Shown here: one piece after another, positions 39,973-42,381 of the stretch
Layout: the number at the start of each line of letters is the position of its first letter
Numbering within the stretch: the first letter of the stretch is position 1
Assembly: GCA_905214245.1 (NCBI GenBank)
Contig: CAJMLO010000004.1
Location: 1-42,381, forward strand
Direction: 5' to 3'
Source of the DNA: an uncultured bacterium
GTDB taxonomy: Bacteria > Bacillota > Clostridia > TANB77 > CAG-508
DNA: 42,381 nucleotides
Program-made: the position numbers and the translations under genes
The notes under the pieces: model-generated
Told to the model about the DNA's origin: nothing
Databases searched by the model: none
The model's input: only the letters and a program-made list of their open reading frames with translations

Positions 39973-42381
39973 TTACTCGTCTATATCTTCATCATTTAAT
40001 AAGTCTATATTTGAGTCTTCATCAATGTCTAATGCTAAATCATTATCTGAAAATTTTTCAAATAAATCCTCATCTTCGTTTTCATCCATATCATCTGCTT
40101 CAACTACTTCTTCGCTATACCCATCATTAAGTTCTTGCTCATTAATAACAGTATCTCCTATTTTTTTGTCATCCATATTAAAATCGATTCCGTCATCAAT
40201 GTTTTCTTTAAGTTCAAGTTCTTTATTGTCTTTTGACAATAGTCTTACATCTAATCCTAAAGATTGAAGTTCTTTAATTAATACCTTAAATCCTTCTGGA
40301 ACACCCGGTTCTGGTACATTTTCTCCTTTAACAATTGCTTCATATGTTTTAACACGTCCAACAACGTCATCAGATTTAACTGTTAACATTTCTTGTAATG
40401 TGTATGCTGCACCATAAGCCTCTAATGCCCAAACTTCCATCTCACCGAAACGTTGACCACCAAATTGTGCTTTACCACCTAGAGGTTGTTGTGTTACAAG
40501 TGAGTAAGGTCCTGTTGAACGAGCATGAATTTTATCATCAACTAAGTGGTGAAGTTTAAGCATGTACATAACACCAACTGTTACTGGATGATCAAATGCA
40601 TCACCTGTTCTACCATCATATAATGTTGTTTTTCCATCTTCACGAAGTCCAGCTTGTTTTAATAGCTCTCTAATTTCTTCATCTGTTGCACCATCAAATA
40701 CAGGTGTTGCAACTTTCCATCCTAATGCTTTTGCAGCCATACCTAAGTGAACCTCTAAAACTTGACCAAGATTCATACGAGAAGGAACACCAAGTGGGTT
40801 TAGAACTATATCAACTGGTGTACCATCTGGCATAAATGGCATATCTTCTTCTGGTAATATTCTTGAAATAACACCTTTGTTACCATGACGTCCAGCCATT
40901 TTATCACCAACAGATATTTTTCTTTTTTGTGCTATATAGCAACGGATAATTTGATTTACTCCAGGGCCTAATTCATCTGAATTATCTCTTGTAAATATCT
41001 TAATATCTACAATTGTTCCGCCTTCTCCGTGTGGAACACGAAGTGAAGTATCTCTAACTTCTCTTGCTTTTTCACCAAATATAGCACGAAGTAATCTTTC
41101 CTCTGCAGTAAGCTCTGTTTCTCCCTTTGGAGTAACTTTTCCAACTAAAATATCTCCAGGTCTTACTTCAGCACCAATTCTTATAATTCCATTTTCGTCT
41201 AAGTCTTTTAGACCATCATCACCAACATTTGGTATATCTCTTGTGATTTCCTCTGGTCCAAGTTTTGTATCTCTACATTCGCAATCATATTCTTCAATAT
41301 GAATTGATGTATAAACATCTTCTTTTACAAGTCTTTCATTAATTAGAACAGCATCCTCGTAGTTGTAACCTTCCCATGTAGTAAATGCTATTAAAACATT
41401 TCTACCAAGTGCCATTTCGCCGTCTTTTGTAGATGGTCCATCAGCAATAAGGTCTCCTGCTTTAACTCTTTCTCCTCTAACAACAACTGGTCTTTGATTG
41501 ATACATGTTCCACCATTTGTTCTCTTGAATTTTCTTAATTTATATTTGTCAAGTTCGTCTTTACTATTTCTAATAATTATTTCGTCTGCAGTAACTCTTT
41601 CTACAACACCTGCATTTTTTGCAGTAACTGTAATTCCAGAGTCTTTTGCAGCTCTATATTCCATACCTGTACCAACAATTGGAGCCTCTGGCATAAGTAG
41701 TGGAACAGCTTGACGTTGCATGTTAGAACCCATCAAAGAACGTTTTACGTCATCATGCTCCAAGAAAGGAATCATGGCAGCTGCAACAGAAACTAATTGT
41801 TTTGGAGATACGTCTACAAAATTAACTTTATCTCTGTCTGCAAGTGTAATTTCTTCTCTAATTCTAACTCTAATTCTATCTTTTACGAATCTGTTGTTTT
41901 CGTCTAGTGGCTCAGATGCTTGAGCGATAATATATTTATCCTCTTCATCTGCTGGCATATATACAACTTCATCTGTAACAACACCATCAACCACTTTTCT
42001 ATATGGAGTTTCTATAAATCCATATTCATCAATAATAGCAAATGATGAAAGTGCAGATATAAGTCCAATGTTTGGTCCTTCTGGAGATTCAACTGGACAT
42101 AATCTACCATAATGTGTATAGTGAATATCTCTAACTTCGAATCCTGCTCTTTCACGAGAAAGACCACCAGGTCCTAAAGCTGAAATTCTTCTTTTATGTG
42201 TTAATTCTGAAAGTGGGTTTGTTTGATCCATGAATTGTGACAATTGAGAACTTCCAAAGAATTCTCTAATAGATGATGTAATTGGCTTTGTATTAATTAA
42301 AGTTTGTGGTGTTACAACATCTAAGTCTTGAATTGTCATTCTTTCTCTTACAACTCTTTCAAGTCTTGTTAAACCAATTCT
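39973..42381 (-). CDS. rpoB: DNA-directed RNA polymerase subunit beta, C-terminal part (5' end outside window)
   Basis: The beta subunit of RNA polymerase, cut at the right edge; 802 residues are visible, the frame being open to the last base. The rifampicin region FMDQTNPLSELTHKRRISALGPGG is wild type at the usual resistance positions (Asp in FMDQ, His in THKRR, Ser in ISALG). Further family motifs include RPVVVRGERVKAGD, NVLIAFTTWEGYNYEDAVLINERLV, the KMAGRHGNKGV catalytic segment and GGKAQFGGQRFGEMEVWALEAYGA near the end. The protein closes with an unusually long acidic tail of about 80 residues rich in Asp and Glu, as in many clostridia. It is the first visible gene of rpoB-rpoC, separated from rpoC by a hairpin element. 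Confidence 0.98.
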   Translation of the reverse strand, partial: RIGLTRLERVVRERMTIQDLDVVTPQTLINTKPITSSIREFFGSSQLSQFMDQTNPLSELTHKRRISALGPGGLSRERAGFEVRDIHYTHYGRLCPVESPEGPNIGLISALSSFAIIDEYGFIETPYRKVVDGVVTDEVVYMPADEEDKYIIAQASEPLDENNRFVKDRIRVRIREEITLADRDKVNFVDVSPKQLVSVAAAMIPFLEHDDVKRSLMGSNMQRQAVPLLMPEAPIVGTGMEYRAAKDSGITVTAKNAGVVERVTADEIIIRNSKDELDKYKLRKFKRTNGGTCINQRPVVVRGERVKAGDLIADGPSTKDGEMALGRNVLIAFTTWEGYNYEDAVLINERLVKEDVYTSIHIEEYDCECRDTKLGPEEITRDIPNVGDDGLKDLDENGIIRIGAEVRPGDILVGKVTPKGETELTAEERLLRAIFGEKAREVRDTSLRVPHGEGGTIVDIKIFTRDNSDELGPGVNQIIRCYIAQKRKISVGDKMAGRHGNKGVISRILPEEDMPFMPDGTPVDIVLNPLGVPSRMNLGQVLEVHLGMAAKALGWKVATPVFDGATDEEIRELLKQAGLREDGKTTLYDGRTGDAFDHPVTVGVMYMLKLHHLVDDKIHARSTGPYSLVTQQPLGGKAQFGGQRFGEMEVWALEAYGAAYTLQEMLTVKSDDVVGRVKTYEAIVKGENVPEPGVPEGFKVLIKELQSLGLDVRLLSKDNKELELKENIDDGIDFNMDDKKIGDTVINEQELNDGYSEEVVEADDMDENEDEDLFEKFSDNDLALDIDEDSNIDLLNDEDIDE

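Noticed and set aside
1..42381. tRNA or rRNA genes in the gaps
   Set aside because: No gap shows a cloverleaf with a GGTTCGA-like T arm or rRNA-like conserved segments.

Overview
The window is a chromosomal, housekeeping-rich segment of a very AT-rich Gram-positive bacterium, most probably a member of the Clostridia and probably an uncultured or host-associated one. The support is: low G+C; strong AAGGAGG-type ribosome binding sites; an RpoB with a long acidic C-terminal tail; the Firmicutes block gdpP-rplI-dnaB; a MurE with the DNPR (meso-diaminopimelate) motif; a sortase with a cell-wall protease; and two tandem Spo0A-type boxes with one sigma-K-like promoter, which hint at a spore former. 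No rRNA, tRNA, CRISPR array, prophage or IS transposase was found.

Almost everything is read leftwards (minus strand). From right to left the layout is: rpoB (5' part cut off) and rpoC; gdpP, rplI, dnaB (with a one-base frameshift), tilS, ftsH; a PASTA-containing class B PBP, rsmA, a sortase; one lone plus-strand gene for an M15-type peptidase; a compact division and cell-wall cluster mraZ-rsmH-ftsL-PBP-murE-mraY-ftsW-murG; a small DUF6514-like gene; topA; a large secreted papain-family protease with Ig-like repeats and a sortase-like anchor; a SWIM/SNF2 helicase; trmFO; an unknown coiled-coil protein; and finally rpsL, rpsG and the start of fusA.

The cell-wall genes form the functional core. 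MurE, MraY and MurG make lipid II. FtsW and two SpoVD/FtsI-like transpeptidases polymerise and cross-link it, FtsL supports the divisome, and MraZ controls the cluster through AAAGTGG boxes next to a consensus promoter. murF and murD are not in the cluster. The sortase may anchor the C1 protease through its terminal IPQAG-membrane-basic tail.

The most unusual material is non-coding. (1) The spaces in the rpsL-rpsG-fusA operon hold at least four copies of a palindromic repeat of about 120 bp. Its core is shared, but the outermost inverted arms differ at every copy and merge with the ends of the neighbouring genes. (2) The mraZ-rsmH gap carries eight exact copies of CAAAAGAT in 250 bp, in changing reading frames. 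(3) Two long hairpins, one before trmFO and one between rpoB and rpoC, share a G-rich apical motif. (4) Several promoters are covered or flanked by perfect or near-perfect palindromes. All functional statements come from reading the sequence and family knowledge; no database or folding run was made.
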